Assembly (NCBI GenBank): GCA_009840385.1
Contig: VXNX01000005.1
Location: forward strand, 1 to 64,000
DNA length: 64,000 nucleotides
Source: Candidatus Dadabacteria bacterium
Lineage (GTDB): Bacteria > Desulfobacterota_D > UBA1144 > Nemesobacterales > Nemesobacteraceae
Direction of reading: 5' to 3'
Made by a program: the position numbers and the translations under genes
The notes under the pieces: model-generated
Told to the model about the DNA's origin: nothing
What the model saw: only the letters and a program-made list of their open reading frames with translations
Database searches by the model: none
Shown: in pieces, positions 34,554 to 43,668 of the stretch
How positions within the stretch are numbered: position 1 is the first letter of the stretch
How the letters are laid out: the number at the start of each line of letters is the position of its first letter

Positions 34554-36644
34554 TCAGATTTTCGAGAAATCGGCTATCATGAAGAACAGATCTTTTATTT
34601 CGTTGAGCAAAGCGAGGCGGTTGTCTCTAATTTTCTGGTTTTTGTCCATTACCATCACGGCGTCAAAAAAACGGTCTATGGGGCCCGCAAGTGTTTTTAT
34701 GGACTCAAGGGAACTCAGGTAATCGCCTTGCCCGGCGGCTTTTCTGGGGTCAGCCAGTTTTCTTAAGACCGCGGTCTGTGTTTTTGTAAAGGCTTTATGA
34801 AGATCCTTTTCCTCCTTCTGCTTGAACAGTTTTTTGTTAAGCGGTGAAGAAGGCTTGGTTTTCGCTATGTTGAAAACTCTCTTAAAGCCCGTCGCAAGTG
34901 CCTCGAAATCTTTGCGTTTCGCAAATTTCCCAAGCGCGTTTATTCTGTGGTAGGCGTCAAGGGGGTTGTCAAAACCAGCCGAGATAACAGATTCAACGAC
35001 GTTTCTCTCGTAGCCCGACTCCGTCATAAGGTTTCGGAACCTCTCGGAGAAAAATGCGAGAATATATTCTCTGAGCTTTTCCTCGGATAGTTTGCCACCG
35101 CGAGCTTTCTGTGCGTCCATGGAATCGAATACGAGATTGATATTGCGTTCCAAGATCGCTGAGAGAGAGATGCCAAACTTTTTATCTATGGCGATTCTTA
35201 TTATTCCAAGGGTCTGTCTTCTCAGCGCGTAGGGATCGGAAGACCCGGTAGGCGCAAGATCCGCGATAAAGCACGAGCAGATATTATCCATTTTGTCCAC
35301 GATGCTTAGAAGCGCTCCGGTTTTCGTTTGAGGAAGTTCACCGGTTCTTGTAAGCGGCAAGTATTGCTCCTCGATTGCGTTTGCTACGGCTTTTTTCTCC
35401 TTGGAGGTAAGCGAGTAGTACTTGCCCATGACACCCTGAAGTTCAGCGAATTCAAAGACCATCTGGGTCGCGAGGTCCGACTTTGAGAGTTCGGCGGCCC
35501 TCTCAAGGTCCGGGTTGCTGAAGATGTCGGCGGCAAGCGTCCTCATCCGCTCGACTTTTTCCCTGTAGTTTCCTATATCCGACAGGAACACCATGCTCTC
35601 AAGATCTTCTGTGTAGTCGCTTAGGTTTTTTTTCGTATCTTCGGAGAAAAAGAATTCGGCGTCGTTAAGTCTTGCCCTTATTACCCGCTCGTTCCCGCGT
35701 ATAATCACCTTTTTGTTTCTGACAGGGGTTCCGCAGGCAAAGATGAAACAGGGAAGCAGCTTCCCGGTCTTTTTCGAGTAGACGGGGAAATATTTCTGGT
35801 GGTTTTTCATCACGCTTATGAGTACTTCCTCGGGCAAACGCAGGTATTTCTTCTCAAACTCTCCCACAAGAACCGTAGGATGTTCCACCAGATTCACCAC
35901 GGTCTCAAGCAGTTCAGGATCCTCCTTTACGGTCCCGCCTATCTTTTTCGCCGCCGCATCTGTGTCCCTTTTTATGATTTCCTTTCTTCTCTCGGGGTCA
36001 GCTACTACGTTATTTTTCTCGAGGGCTTTTAGGTAATTTCCCCAGGAGGTCACTAGAAACGGCTTCGGGGAAGTGAACCTGTGACCGAAGCTTTGGTCCG
36101 AACTTCTGATGTTTTCAACGCTGAATCTTATGGGCTTATTGTCGTAGATTGCCGCTATCCATCTTATGGGTCTTGCGAAGGTCAGTTTTCCGCTGCCCCA
36201 TCTCATTGATTTGCGGAAGGGAATCGATGAGATCACTTCAGGAAGAATCTCTTTTAGGACGGATGAAGTTTTTCTCCCTTTTACCGTTCTTCTTACGCAG
36301 AGAAATTCCCCGTTATCCCTTTTCGCGATAACGAGTTTCTCGACACCGACTTTCTGAGATCTCGCAAAACCCACCGCGGCCTTGGTGGGCTTTCCGTTTT
36401 CGTCAAACGCTATGCGTTTGGGAGGTCCGAAGTTCTCAGTCGTGCGGTCTTTCTGTTTTCTTTCAAGTCCGCTTACCCTTGCCGAAAGTCTTCTCGGGGT
36501 GTAAAGGATTTCCATTTCCTCGAACTCAACACCCTTGTCGCGAAGTTCTCCGCTTAGGATGTTGCCCAGATCCTCCCGGGCTTTTTCAAGGAAAAGAGCA
36601 GGTATTTCTTCCGTTCCGATTTCCAGTATTAGTTCTTTTTCCAT
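34554..36644 (-). CDS. glyS: Glycyl-tRNA synthetase beta subunit
   Basis: 696 residues from the ATG at 36644 ([18 protein letters not shown]), which matches the usual start; it lies 16 bases inside glyQ. The beta subunit recognises tRNA-Gly. [29 protein letters not shown] and [16 protein letters not shown] are family hallmarks, and a C-terminal DALR anticodon-binding region follows ([20 protein letters not shown]). The alpha2-beta2 GlyRS is a bacterial type, found in most Gram-negative lineages. Confidence 0.96.
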   Translation of the reverse strand: MEKELILEIGTEEIPALFLEKAREDLGNILSGELRDKGVEFEEMEILYTPRRLSARVSGLERKQKDRTTENFGPPKRIAFDENGKPTKAAVGFARSQKVGVEKLVIAKRDNGEFLCVRRTVKGRKTSSVLKEILPEVISSIPFRKSMRWGSGKLTFARPIRWIAAIYDNKPIRFSVENIRSSDQSFGHRFTSPKPFLVTSWGNYLKALEKNNVVADPERRKEIIKRDTDAAAKKIGGTVKEDPELLETVVNLVEHPTVLVGEFEKKYLRLPEEVLISVMKNHQKYFPVYSKKTGKLLPCFIFACGTPVRNKKVIIRGNERVIRARLNDAEFFFSEDTKKNLSDYTEDLESMVFLSDIGNYREKVERMRTLAADIFSNPDLERAAELSKSDLATQMVFEFAELQGVMGKYYSLTSKEKKAVANAIEEQYLPLTRTGELPQTKTGALLSIVDKMDNICSCFIADLAPTGSSDPYALRRQTLGIIRIAIDKKFGISLSAILERNINLVFDSMDAQKARGGKLSEEKLREYILAFFSERFRNLMTESGYERNVVESVISAGFDNPLDAYHRINALGKFAKRKDFEALATGFKRVFNIAKTKPSSPLNKKLFKQKEEKDLHKAFTKTQTAVLRKLADPRKAAGQGDYLSSLESIKTLAGPIDRFFDAVMVMDKNQKIRDNRLALLNEIKDLFFMIADFSKI

Positions 36645-37516
36645 GGGTTGTTTTTCAGAAGAGGAAATCCTAGGTTTTCTCTGGTCTGCAGATACGAGGT
36701 TGCGCACAGGTTCGCAAGCGCTCTTACCCTTGCTATGTATGATGCCCGCTCCGCTACCCCTATTGCCCCTCTTGCGTCAAGAAGGTTGAAGGTGTGCGAA
36801 CTTTTAAGACAGTATTCATAAGCGGGAAGAGGAAGCTGTTTTTCGATAAGAGACTTGCATTCCTGCTCATACATGTTGAACAGGTCACTTAGCATCGCGG
36901 GGTCGGATTCCTCGAAGTTGTATTTTGAGAACTGGACTTCGCTTTGGTGGTGAATCTCTCCGTACGTTATTCCCTTCGTCCATTCAAGATCGTAAACGCT
37001 TTCCACTTCCTGCAGATACATAGCTATTCTTTCGGTTCCGTAGGTGATTTCTGCGGATATCGGGTCAAGGTCTATACCGCCTGCCTGCTGAAAATAGGTG
37101 AACTGCGTTATTTCCATGCCGTCAAGCCACACCTCCCATCCCAGTCCCCACGCTCCGAGCGTCGGGGATTCCCAGTCGTCCTCAACGAACCTTATGTCGT
37201 GCTCAAGCGGATTTATTCCGAATGACTTTAGACTGTCTAGGAAAAGTTCCTGAATATCGTCGGGAGAAGGCTTTATTATCACCTGGAACTGATAGTAGTG
37301 CTGAAGCCTGTTGGGATTATCTCCGTATCTTCCGTCGGTCGGTCTCCTTGAAGGTTCGACATATGCTACATGCCAGGGCTCGGGGCCGAGGCACCGCAGG
37401 AAAGTGGCCGGATGAAAAGTTCCGGCGCCTTTTTCTATGTCGTAGGGCTGGACCACCAGGCATCCCTTGGATGACCAGTAATCCTGAAGAGCCAGAATAA
37501 GTTCCTGATATGTCAT
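36629..37516 (-). CDS. glyQ: Glycyl-tRNA synthetase alpha subunit
   Basis: The catalytic subunit: [18 protein letters not shown], then the class II motif region [20 protein letters not shown]. About 295 residues from the ATG at 37516; a TTG three codons upstream (37525) is the longer option, but a TAGTAT -10 (complement of 37527-37532) would leave the TTG at the very edge of the promoter. No ribosome binding site is evident, so this too may be leaderless. It overlaps glyS by 16 bases. Confidence 0.96.
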   Translation of the reverse strand: MTYQELILALQDYWSSKGCLVVQPYDIEKGAGTFHPATFLRCLGPEPWHVAYVEPSRRPTDGRYGDNPNRLQHYYQFQVIIKPSPDDIQELFLDSLKSFGINPLEHDIRFVEDDWESPTLGAWGLGWEVWLDGMEITQFTYFQQAGGIDLDPISAEITYGTERIAMYLQEVESVYDLEWTKGITYGEIHHQSEVQFSKYNFEESDPAMLSDLFNMYEQECKSLIEKQLPLPAYEYCLKSSHTFNLLDARGAIGVAERASYIARVRALANLCATSYLQTRENLGFPLLKNNPWKKN

Positions 37517-37558
37517 GACCGGCAAAATACTACCATTAAAATATGAGAATCAAACATT

Positions 37559-38878
37559 CTAGCGCCTCATCTGTTCGTAAGGACTGTACGTGCCGATGCT
37601 CTCGAGGGCCTTTTGTGCTATAAGTTTGCGTTTTTTCTCCTTTCCCATTCTCCCTTCCACCTTAGGGAAAAGCCCAAAGTTTATATTCATCGGCTGAAAC
37701 CCGGTTTTTCTAGGGGTTGAGATGTACTCAAGCAGGGAACCTATGGATGTTTTCCTTGGGACGTGGGCAGGTGCGAGTCCGAGCGCTTTTCTCGAGGCGT
37801 TTATTCCGCAGACGATTCCGGTTGCTGCGGACTCGACGTATCCTTCAACTCCCGTGATCTGTCCGGCGAAAAAGACGCTCGGACGGGAACTCAGGGAAAG
37901 GTCTTTCTCAAGGAGTCTCGGGGAATCTATGTACGTGTTTCTGTGCACGCTTCCGTATCTTAGAAACTCCGCTTTCTCAAGCCCCGGGATCTTTCTGAAA
38001 ACGGTTCTTTGCTGAGGGTATCTTAGCTTTGTCTGAAAGCCCACCATGTTGTACATTGTTTCCTCGCTGTTCTCTGTTCTTAGCTGCAGGACGGCAAAGG
38101 GGGGTTTGCCGGTACTCGGGTCAATTAGGCCGACGGGTTTCAGAGGGCCAAACCGAAGAGTATCTCTTCCTCTCTCGCACATGACCTCAACCGGCATGCA
38201 GCTTTGGAAATAAAGTGCTTTCTCAAACTCTCTGGTTTCCACTTTTTCTCCGCGAATCAGGTCGTCCACAAGCTCGTAGTACTGATCCTCAGAGAGCGGA
38301 CAGTTTAGATAATCTCCCTCTTCTGAGTCTCCGTGGTCATATCTTGATCCCCTGAAGATTTTCGAACGGTCGATTGTATCTGCGTCGATTATCGGCGAGA
38401 TAGCGTCGTAGAAGTAAAGGTATTCCGATTCCGTAAGCGAGGAAATCTCCGCGCAAAGCGCATCCGAAGTGAGTGGACCGGTGGCCACGATCACGATTCC
38501 CTCTTCGGGTATTTTCGTTACTTCCTCCCTCTTTAAGTCTATAAGTTTGTTATCCTGGATTTTTTGCGTTATGTAATCCGAGAATATTTCCCTGTCGACC
38601 GCAAGAGCTTTCCCGGCAGGAACCCTGGCCGCCTCGGCCGCCTCGATCACAAGTGAACCGAGAAGCCTCATTTCCTCTTTAAGTATTCCGGAGGCGTTCT
38701 CCATAGATGCAGATTTCAGGGAGTTGCTGCACACAAGCTCAGCGAGACCCGGGGTTCTGTGCGCGGCAGTTTTCCTGCGAGGTCTCATTTCATAGAGAGT
38801 AGCCCTTATTCCGAACTTTGTTATCTGGTTTGCGGCTTCGACTCCGGCGAGTCCTGCGCCGATTATGGTTATTGACAA
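37559..38878 (-). CDS. trmFO: tRNA (uracil-5-)-methyltransferase, folate- and FAD-dependent
   Basis: 439 residues. TrmFO makes m5U54 in the T-loop using methylene-THF and FADH2. FAD motif IIGAGLAGVEAANQI at the N-terminus, GLAELVCSNSLKS, and GQITGVEGYVESAATG near the C-terminus are diagnostic. The start is a TTG at 38878; a TATAAA lies just upstream of it. TrmFO instead of SAM-dependent TrmA is seen in Firmicutes and several Gram-negative lineages, consistent with the deep-branching impression. Confidence 0.95.
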   Translation of the reverse strand: MSITIIGAGLAGVEAANQITKFGIRATLYEMRPRRKTAAHRTPGLAELVCSNSLKSASMENASGILKEEMRLLGSLVIEAAEAARVPAGKALAVDREIFSDYITQKIQDNKLIDLKREEVTKIPEEGIVIVATGPLTSDALCAEISSLTESEYLYFYDAISPIIDADTIDRSKIFRGSRYDHGDSEEGDYLNCPLSEDQYYELVDDLIRGEKVETREFEKALYFQSCMPVEVMCERGRDTLRFGPLKPVGLIDPSTGKPPFAVLQLRTENSEETMYNMVGFQTKLRYPQQRTVFRKIPGLEKAEFLRYGSVHRNTYIDSPRLLEKDLSLSSRPSVFFAGQITGVEGYVESAATGIVCGINASRKALGLAPAHVPRKTSIGSLLEYISTPRKTGFQPMNINFGLFPKVEGRMGKEKKRKLIAQKALESIGTYSPYEQMRR

Positions 38879-39088
38879 CTGTTTATACCACGATCCTTAA
38901 GCTTGAGTAGTTCCTTCGGTTTCCCTCGGTCGAATTTGGTTTTAGAGTGCCAAGAGTTTCTTCCGTTAGAAAGGCTCGGGCAAGTTTGATTATTCAAGAG
39001 CGGTGCTCAAAAACTGAATGTAGAGTTTTTTTCACGATATTTTTGTCATGTCCCAAGCCTCGATTGTTTCCGAATGCCGGTCGTGACC

Positions 39089-39973
39089 TCAGTCAATATC
39101 GCTTCGTCCCGCGACGCGGCACTCCGTTCCCGTGTCCCTGAGTTCGGATTTCCACAACTGAGGGTTCGTCCAGCATCCCCCGAACTCCGAATTCCTTTGA
39201 CAATTTCTAAACTCTTCAGTCTGCTCGTGCGCCCGCCGCTGTTCTTCCCGCTCCTGCCTTATTTCCTCGCTGTCCAGTTCAGAAGGTTCCAGATCCTCTT
39301 GGTAATTAATTGCCGACCCGTCGGAATATATCTCCACCATGTCGTCAAGCGTTAATGCCGGTTCTTGCCCGTTAAAAGAGAAAGCGTACGACTTGAGTCT
39401 GCCGGGAAGACCCTCTTCCTTCAAGTAAAGACGCCCGCCGTAGATCCTCCATTCCCCGCTCCATTGCCCCCTTCTGTCAAAAGCAAACCCGAATTCTTCC
39501 GTTTCCCAAGTGGAATTGTAGGGCATCCCCCTTCTGTGGCATCCCTGCTCTGGAGGGGTGAAAACCGCCGCGTCCGCGAGGGAAATTTCCCACCTAGTGA
39601 GCCTGTTGCGGTACGTTCCGTCACCCTGAAAGAGGATTTCCGTTTCGATCCGGAATGATTCCGTGCGTCTTATGCAACTCCAGGCGGAATTTCCCTCAAG
39701 AAGAAAATTCGTATTGAGATTTCCGCCAGGAAGTGGGAGATCTTCATTTTCATATACAGAACAGGTTGCTTCGACCCAATCCTCTTCCGTCTCGAAATCT
39801 CTTAGGTGTAGCCTATGGGCTGTGGAACCTTCCGGATTCACTGTTTCAATTATCCCGTCCCCCCTTTTTTCTGATTCAAAAACAAATCCGTTCTCACCTC
39901 CTCCGCAGGCCGTTAACAGAACCAGGAAAAAATACAAAACAATATAACGTTCGGTAATAATATTTTGTTCCAT
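39089..39973 (-). CDS. Unknown lipoprotein
   Basis: 294 residues from the ATG at 39973, which has AGAGG at a good distance; a longer frame to 40033 is unlikely. Signal peptide with lipobox LLTAC followed by Gly-rich residues marks a lipoprotein. The mature part has several Trp/Cys/Gly-rich strands (TRWEISLADAAVF, GQWSGEWRIYGGRLYLKEEG), suggesting a beta-rich lipocalin-like or META-like fold, and a Glu/Gln/Arg-rich helix near residue 240. Family not recognised. It diverges from gph. Confidence 0.65.
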   Translation of the reverse strand: MEQNIITERYIVLYFFLVLLTACGGGENGFVFESEKRGDGIIETVNPEGSTAHRLHLRDFETEEDWVEATCSVYENEDLPLPGGNLNTNFLLEGNSAWSCIRRTESFRIETEILFQGDGTYRNRLTRWEISLADAAVFTPPEQGCHRRGMPYNSTWETEEFGFAFDRRGQWSGEWRIYGGRLYLKEEGLPGRLKSYAFSFNGQEPALTLDDMVEIYSDGSAINYQEDLEPSELDSEEIRQEREEQRRAHEQTEEFRNCQRNSEFGGCWTNPQLWKSELRDTGTECRVAGRSDID

Positions 39974-40048
39974 GTTAGCCTCTTTTTGTGAATTCAACCA
40001 GTTCAATTTTAACAGACTGCGGAAGTTTCGCATCTACCGCGGTCCTTT

Positions 40049-40077
40049 TTGAAGCAAGTACATACATAAGATATAAT
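40049..40077 (+). promoter_or_regulatory. Sigma-70 type promoter of gph-purK-purE
   Basis: TTGAAG (40049-40054) and a perfect TATAAT (40072-40077), exactly 17 bases apart. The -10 ends eleven bases before the gph ATG, so the leader is only a few bases and carries no ribosome binding site. Confidence 0.7.
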
Positions 40078-40088
40078 TTCCCAAGATT

Positions 40089-40748
40089 ATGAGCTACGGA
40101 GCAGTTGTATTTGACCTTGACGGAACCCTGATTGACTCTCTTGAGGATCTTGCTGATGCCGTGAATCAGGCGCTCGGAATAAACGGATTTCCGCCGCGCG
40201 CGACCGGGTGCTACAAGTACTTTATAGGAAAAGGTCCAAAGGTTATGGTGTCCAGGGCCCTCCCCGAAGACAAAAGAGACGATGATGCTGTTGTTGAAAA
40301 ATGTCTTGCCGATTTCAACAGCATCTACAGCCGTGCCTTTAACGTAAAAACCACTCTTTATGACGGCATACCGGATCTTCTGAACGAGCTTTCTGAAAGA
40401 GGTCTGAAAAAGGCGATTCTTACCAACAAGCCGCATGTGTTTACCGAAAAATATGTGGAAGACCTGCTTGCGGACTGGAATTTCGAGGTAGTAATAGGTC
40501 AGAGAGATGAAATTCCGAGAAAACCCGACCCCTCGGGAGCGCTGCGGATATCAAGGGAACTTGGAATTGATTCGTCACAGATGGTTTACCTTGGAGACTC
40601 GGGAGTGGACATGCTTACCGCCGTCGGGGCGGGTATGCTTCCAGTGGGAGTTCTCTGGGGTTTTCGAACAGGAGATGAGCTTCGTGAAAATGGAGCCGAA
40701 CATCTTATAGAAACTCCGATGGAACTGCTCTCAATTATTGACTTGTAG
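40089..40748 (+). CDS. gph: Phosphoglycolate phosphatase-like HAD hydrolase
   Basis: 219 residues. HAD superfamily motifs: FDLDGTLIDS (nucleophile Asp), KKAILTNKPH (Thr of motif II), KPDPSGA (Lys of motif III) and YLGDSGVDMLTA (acidic motif IV). The cap helices fit the Gph subfamily that removes 2-phosphoglycolate, formed during DNA repair. Substrate cannot be fixed from sequence alone, since pyrophosphatases such as PpaX are close. It is first in a three-gene run with purK and purE. Confidence 0.85.
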   Translation: MSYGAVVFDLDGTLIDSLEDLADAVNQALGINGFPPRATGCYKYFIGKGPKVMVSRALPEDKRDDDAVVEKCLADFNSIYSRAFNVKTTLYDGIPDLLNELSERGLKKAILTNKPHVFTEKYVEDLLADWNFEVVIGQRDEIPRKPDPSGALRISRELGIDSSQMVYLGDSGVDMLTAVGAGMLPVGVLWGFRTGDELRENGAEHLIETPMELLSIIDL

Positions 40749-40761
40749 CTCCCGGCGTATA

Positions 40762-41913
40762 ATGGCCATGGATTTTGAACATGTAAGACTAGGAATTCTC
40801 GGAGGCGGTCAGCTCGGGAAAATGCTCTGTCTGGTTGCGAGCAACTGGAACCTCCGCACCTATGTGCTTGATCCTTCCGCCGATTGTCCGGCGGCTTCCG
40901 TATGCACCGGGTTTACCCATGGAGATTTCAGAAATTACGAAGATGTCTACGCTTTTGGCAGAAATGTCGACATCCTGACAATAGAGATTGAGCACGTGAA
41001 CCTGAAGGCGCTTTTCCGGCTGCGGGAAGAAGGAGTCGCCATAAGGCCCGAACCCCACGCACTTGAACTTATACAGGACAAAGCGAAGCAGAAGGAGTTC
41101 TACGTCTCAAAGGGGCTTCCCACTGCGGACTTTTCGGTCTTTCCGGGGAAAGAGGCTATAGTTTCGGCCGTCGAGTCCGGAGAAATAGAAGTTCCTTTCG
41201 TCCAGAAACTCTCAAGGACGGGTTATGACGGAAGAGGGGTTTATGTCGTTAGAAAAAAGGAACAGCTTGACGATCTTTTAGAAGGAGAATCCGTCATTGA
41301 AGACCTCGTCGATGTGGAAAAGGAGATTTCCGTTATAGTCTCGCGTAATTCCACCGGAGAAACGAAATGTTTTCCTCCGGTAGAAATGCTGTTTAACAGC
41401 AATGCAAACATAGTTGAATTCCTGATAAGTCCCTGCGAGCTTGATGACGCAATGTCCGCTCAGGCATGTGAACTTGCCGAGCGCACGATAAGATCTTTTG
41501 ACATGTGCGGGATACTTGCGGTTGAGATGTTTGTTTCCAAAAAAGGCGACATTCTCATAAACGAATCCGCTCCGAGACCACATAACAGCGGGCATCACAC
41601 AATTGACGCGGCTCGCACCTCGCAGTATGAGCAGTGTCTGAGATCAATTCTTGATCTTCCCCCAGGCGATACTGAAATAAAAACTCCTTCTGTTATGATT
41701 AACATTCTAGGGCAACCGGGTTTCGAGGGCGAGGTAAGGTACGAGGGACTTCGTGGGTGCATGGGCGTTGAAGGAGCCAAGTTCCACATATACGGCAAAA
41801 CCCTTACCAAGCCTTACAGAAAGATGGGGCATGTCACCGTACTTGATGACGATATTTCCGGCGCGCTTGAGAAGGCGAGATTCATAATGAACAATCTGAG
41901 GGCGATAGCATGA
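40762..41913 (+). CDS. purK: N5-carboxyaminoimidazole ribonucleotide synthase
   Basis: About 383 residues from the ATG at 40762, with a second ATG at 40768. ATP-grasp enzyme that carboxylates AIR with bicarbonate. [36 protein letters not shown] and [16 protein letters not shown] are the PurK hallmarks. The upstream purine unit is short: the start lies 13 bases after gph and the stop overlaps purE (ATGA). A TATAAT-like string at the start is likely accidental. Confidence 0.94.
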   Translation: MAMDFEHVRLGILGGGQLGKMLCLVASNWNLRTYVLDPSADCPAASVCTGFTHGDFRNYEDVYAFGRNVDILTIEIEHVNLKALFRLREEGVAIRPEPHALELIQDKAKQKEFYVSKGLPTADFSVFPGKEAIVSAVESGEIEVPFVQKLSRTGYDGRGVYVVRKKEQLDDLLEGESVIEDLVDVEKEISVIVSRNSTGETKCFPPVEMLFNSNANIVEFLISPCELDDAMSAQACELAERTIRSFDMCGILAVEMFVSKKGDILINESAPRPHNSGHHTIDAARTSQYEQCLRSILDLPPGDTEIKTPSVMINILGQPGFEGEVRYEGLRGCMGVEGAKFHIYGKTLTKPYRKMGHVTVLDDDISGALEKARFIMNNLRAIA

Positions 41914-42452
41914 AACCTGTTTTGGTAAGCGTTATCATGGGCTCTGACTCGGACCTTCCGGTCATGGGGGGAGCGATGGAGGTTCTGGAACAATTTGGCA
42001 TAGGACATGAAGTTACCATAGTCTCGGCGCACAGGACTCCGGAGCGCCTTGTGGATTTTTCAAAAAAAGCTCATAAAAGAGGGATTAAAGTCATAATAGC
42101 CGGGGCGGGGGGTGCAGCGCATCTTCCGGGAATGGTGGCCTCCGTTTCTCCCCTTCCGGTCATAGGGGTTCCGATAAAATCCTCAAATTCGATTGACGGG
42201 TGGGATTCCGTGCTTTCCATACTTCAGATGCCCTCGGGAGTTCCGGTTGCCACGGTTGCTCTCGGCGGGGCGAAAAACGCCGGGATTCTTGCCGTCGAGA
42301 TTCTTTCGGTTGTCGACCCCGAGCTTTCAAATGCGGTGGCGGAATACAAGAAGAAGCTCTCTTCTGAGGTAAAGAAAAAGGCCTCGCGACTTGAGAAACT
42401 GGGCGCCTCGGTCTATCTTGAGCGAATGAGCGAGAAGAAGGAGACTTCCTAA
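41910..42452 (+). CDS. purE: N5-CAIR mutase (class I PurE)
   Basis: 180 residues. Moves the carboxyl group of N5-CAIR to give CAIR. The catalytic core [24 protein letters not shown] and [13 protein letters not shown] is standard. The C-terminal tail beyond EILSV is longer and Lys/Glu-rich. Coupled with purK by overlapping ATGA, as in many bacteria. Confidence 0.95.
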   Translation: MKPVLVSVIMGSDSDLPVMGGAMEVLEQFGIGHEVTIVSAHRTPERLVDFSKKAHKRGIKVIIAGAGGAAHLPGMVASVSPLPVIGVPIKSSNSIDGWDSVLSILQMPSGVPVATVALGGAKNAGILAVEILSVVDPELSNAVAEYKKKLSSEVKKKASRLEKLGASVYLERMSEKKETS

Positions 42453-42528
42453 AACTCGTATTGACCTGTTGCTACTCAAGGTGGTTTAATAAGCTTCCCA
42501 TAATTATTGCATGAAGCGTGCACGCCTC

Positions 42529-43074
42529 TCACTCGAACGTGTAAGTGATAACAGGAACATCCTCGGGAACATCCTGACCCTGAAGATGTAGATGGATGGT
42601 GCCCGCATCTCTCCCGTAAGTTTCTTGGTACAGCGTCTTGATGGGCGTGAGGTCAAATTCGTACTCTGCGGTTAGATATGCCTCGCACCTGTCGTCGTTG
42701 GCATCGTGAGCCAAGAAAGTATCGAGCCGTACGGAATCGGACATTGGTAGGAATTCATCGTCCGCAACGATGGTGAAATAGTGGCGCTTGCAGCCGCCAC
42801 TATATGACACCGTGAGGGTCAGCGTGTCGTCTTCGATGACAGGCGCGCCGTCGCCGTCCGTCTTGAGTTCGTACGCGTCGTCCCCCCAGTGGTCAATTGC
42901 AGTGTCCATGTCGTTAATGACGACTTTTCCCACAAGCGGCTGCGGGTCAAGCGTGTCGTCTGGGGTTGCGTCGACGGGCTCCTTTTCATCCCCGCCGTCC
43001 GGTCCCTGACCGCATGCTGCCGCAAACAGAACCATGAGGCACACTACGAATCCGATTGTTCTTTGCAAGGACAT
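42529..43074 (-). CDS. Unknown lipoprotein
   Basis: 181 residues, ATG at 43074. Signal peptide with lipobox FAAAC, then an acidic Pro/Thr/Asp linker (DEKEPVDATPDD) and a compact beta-rich domain with a Cys pair (SGGCKRHYF, DDRCEAYL) and DLTPIKTLYQETYGR; this resembles NigD-like or META-like small secreted domains by feel, but I recognise no family. It converges on purE. Codon use is somewhat richer in G/C than in neighbouring genes. Confidence 0.65.
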   Translation of the reverse strand: MSLQRTIGFVVCLMVLFAAACGQGPDGGDEKEPVDATPDDTLDPQPLVGKVVINDMDTAIDHWGDDAYELKTDGDGAPVIEDDTLTLTVSYSGGCKRHYFTIVADDEFLPMSDSVRLDTFLAHDANDDRCEAYLTAEYEFDLTPIKTLYQETYGRDAGTIHLHLQGQDVPEDVPVITYTFE

Positions 43075-43218
43075 ATGCTGATTTTTCCTTGTGACTTAAC
43101 GATCTTCGGGACACCTCTAACAATACTGATATGTTTTGACCCGTAAACTTTGCTCAGTGTCCGCCGCTTCTGAAGTCTTCGGGACTTTAGGCCCCAAGGA
43201 AGGTTTCCTGAACTTCTC

Positions 43219-43647
43219 TTACTGTATGGTTTTTTTGTCCGGTTCGTAACCGCGCACGGGAATCGGCGAGGCATGGTGAAAGATCATAAGCCACTTGCCG
43301 TCCTGCTTTTCGAATATGTTGGTTGACTGCGAGAGGTTGAACATGACCGGATCTCTTTTTATGTATACCATTTCCTGCAGGCAGGTCACCCAGGCGATGT
43401 TCTCGCTTATATCCACGGTCACGTTTGAAATGCTGATGTCAACCTGGTCCTGAGGGTCAAAAACGCTTTCCCAACTCTGCCTGATGGCTTCCCAGTTACG
43501 AAGAGCTGTCCATCCCGGATGGACGCAGCCGGACCTTGAGTCCTTTATCCAGACCTCTCCCATAAGCTCGAGATTCCTGGTTCCCAAGGCTTCGTAAAAG
43601 AGGCTGTTCATCCTGAGTATTTCTTCGTTGTCCTTTTTCGTAGTCAA
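43219..43647 (-). CDS. NTF2-like (SnoaL-type) protein
   Basis: 142 residues with the cone-shaped NTF2 pattern: EEILRMNSLFYEALGTRNLELM, VHPGW..LRNWEAIRQSW and WLMIFHHASPIP at the C-terminus. Related proteins with the HPGW and HHAS motifs are annotated as nuclear transport factor 2 family; some are small enzymes, others binding proteins. It follows rseP after 21 bases on the minus strand and is probably the last gene of that transcript. Function unknown. Confidence 0.82.
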   Translation of the reverse strand: MTTKKDNEEILRMNSLFYEALGTRNLELMGEVWIKDSRSGCVHPGWTALRNWEAIRQSWESVFDPQDQVDISISNVTVDISENIAWVTCLQEMVYIKRDPVMFNLSQSTNIFEKQDGKWLMIFHHASPIPVRGYEPDKKTIQ

Positions 43648-43668
43648 AGGTCTCTCCCATGGTTAATT

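Noticed and set aside
34392-34766. Plus-strand open frame after the DFR-like gene
   Set aside because: It runs antisense into glyS and contains no recognisable domain; the gap 34396-34553 appears non-coding.
40753-40768. TATAAT-like string overlapping the purK start
   Set aside because: Its distance to the start codon is too short for a promoter, and purK is probably co-transcribed from the gph promoter.
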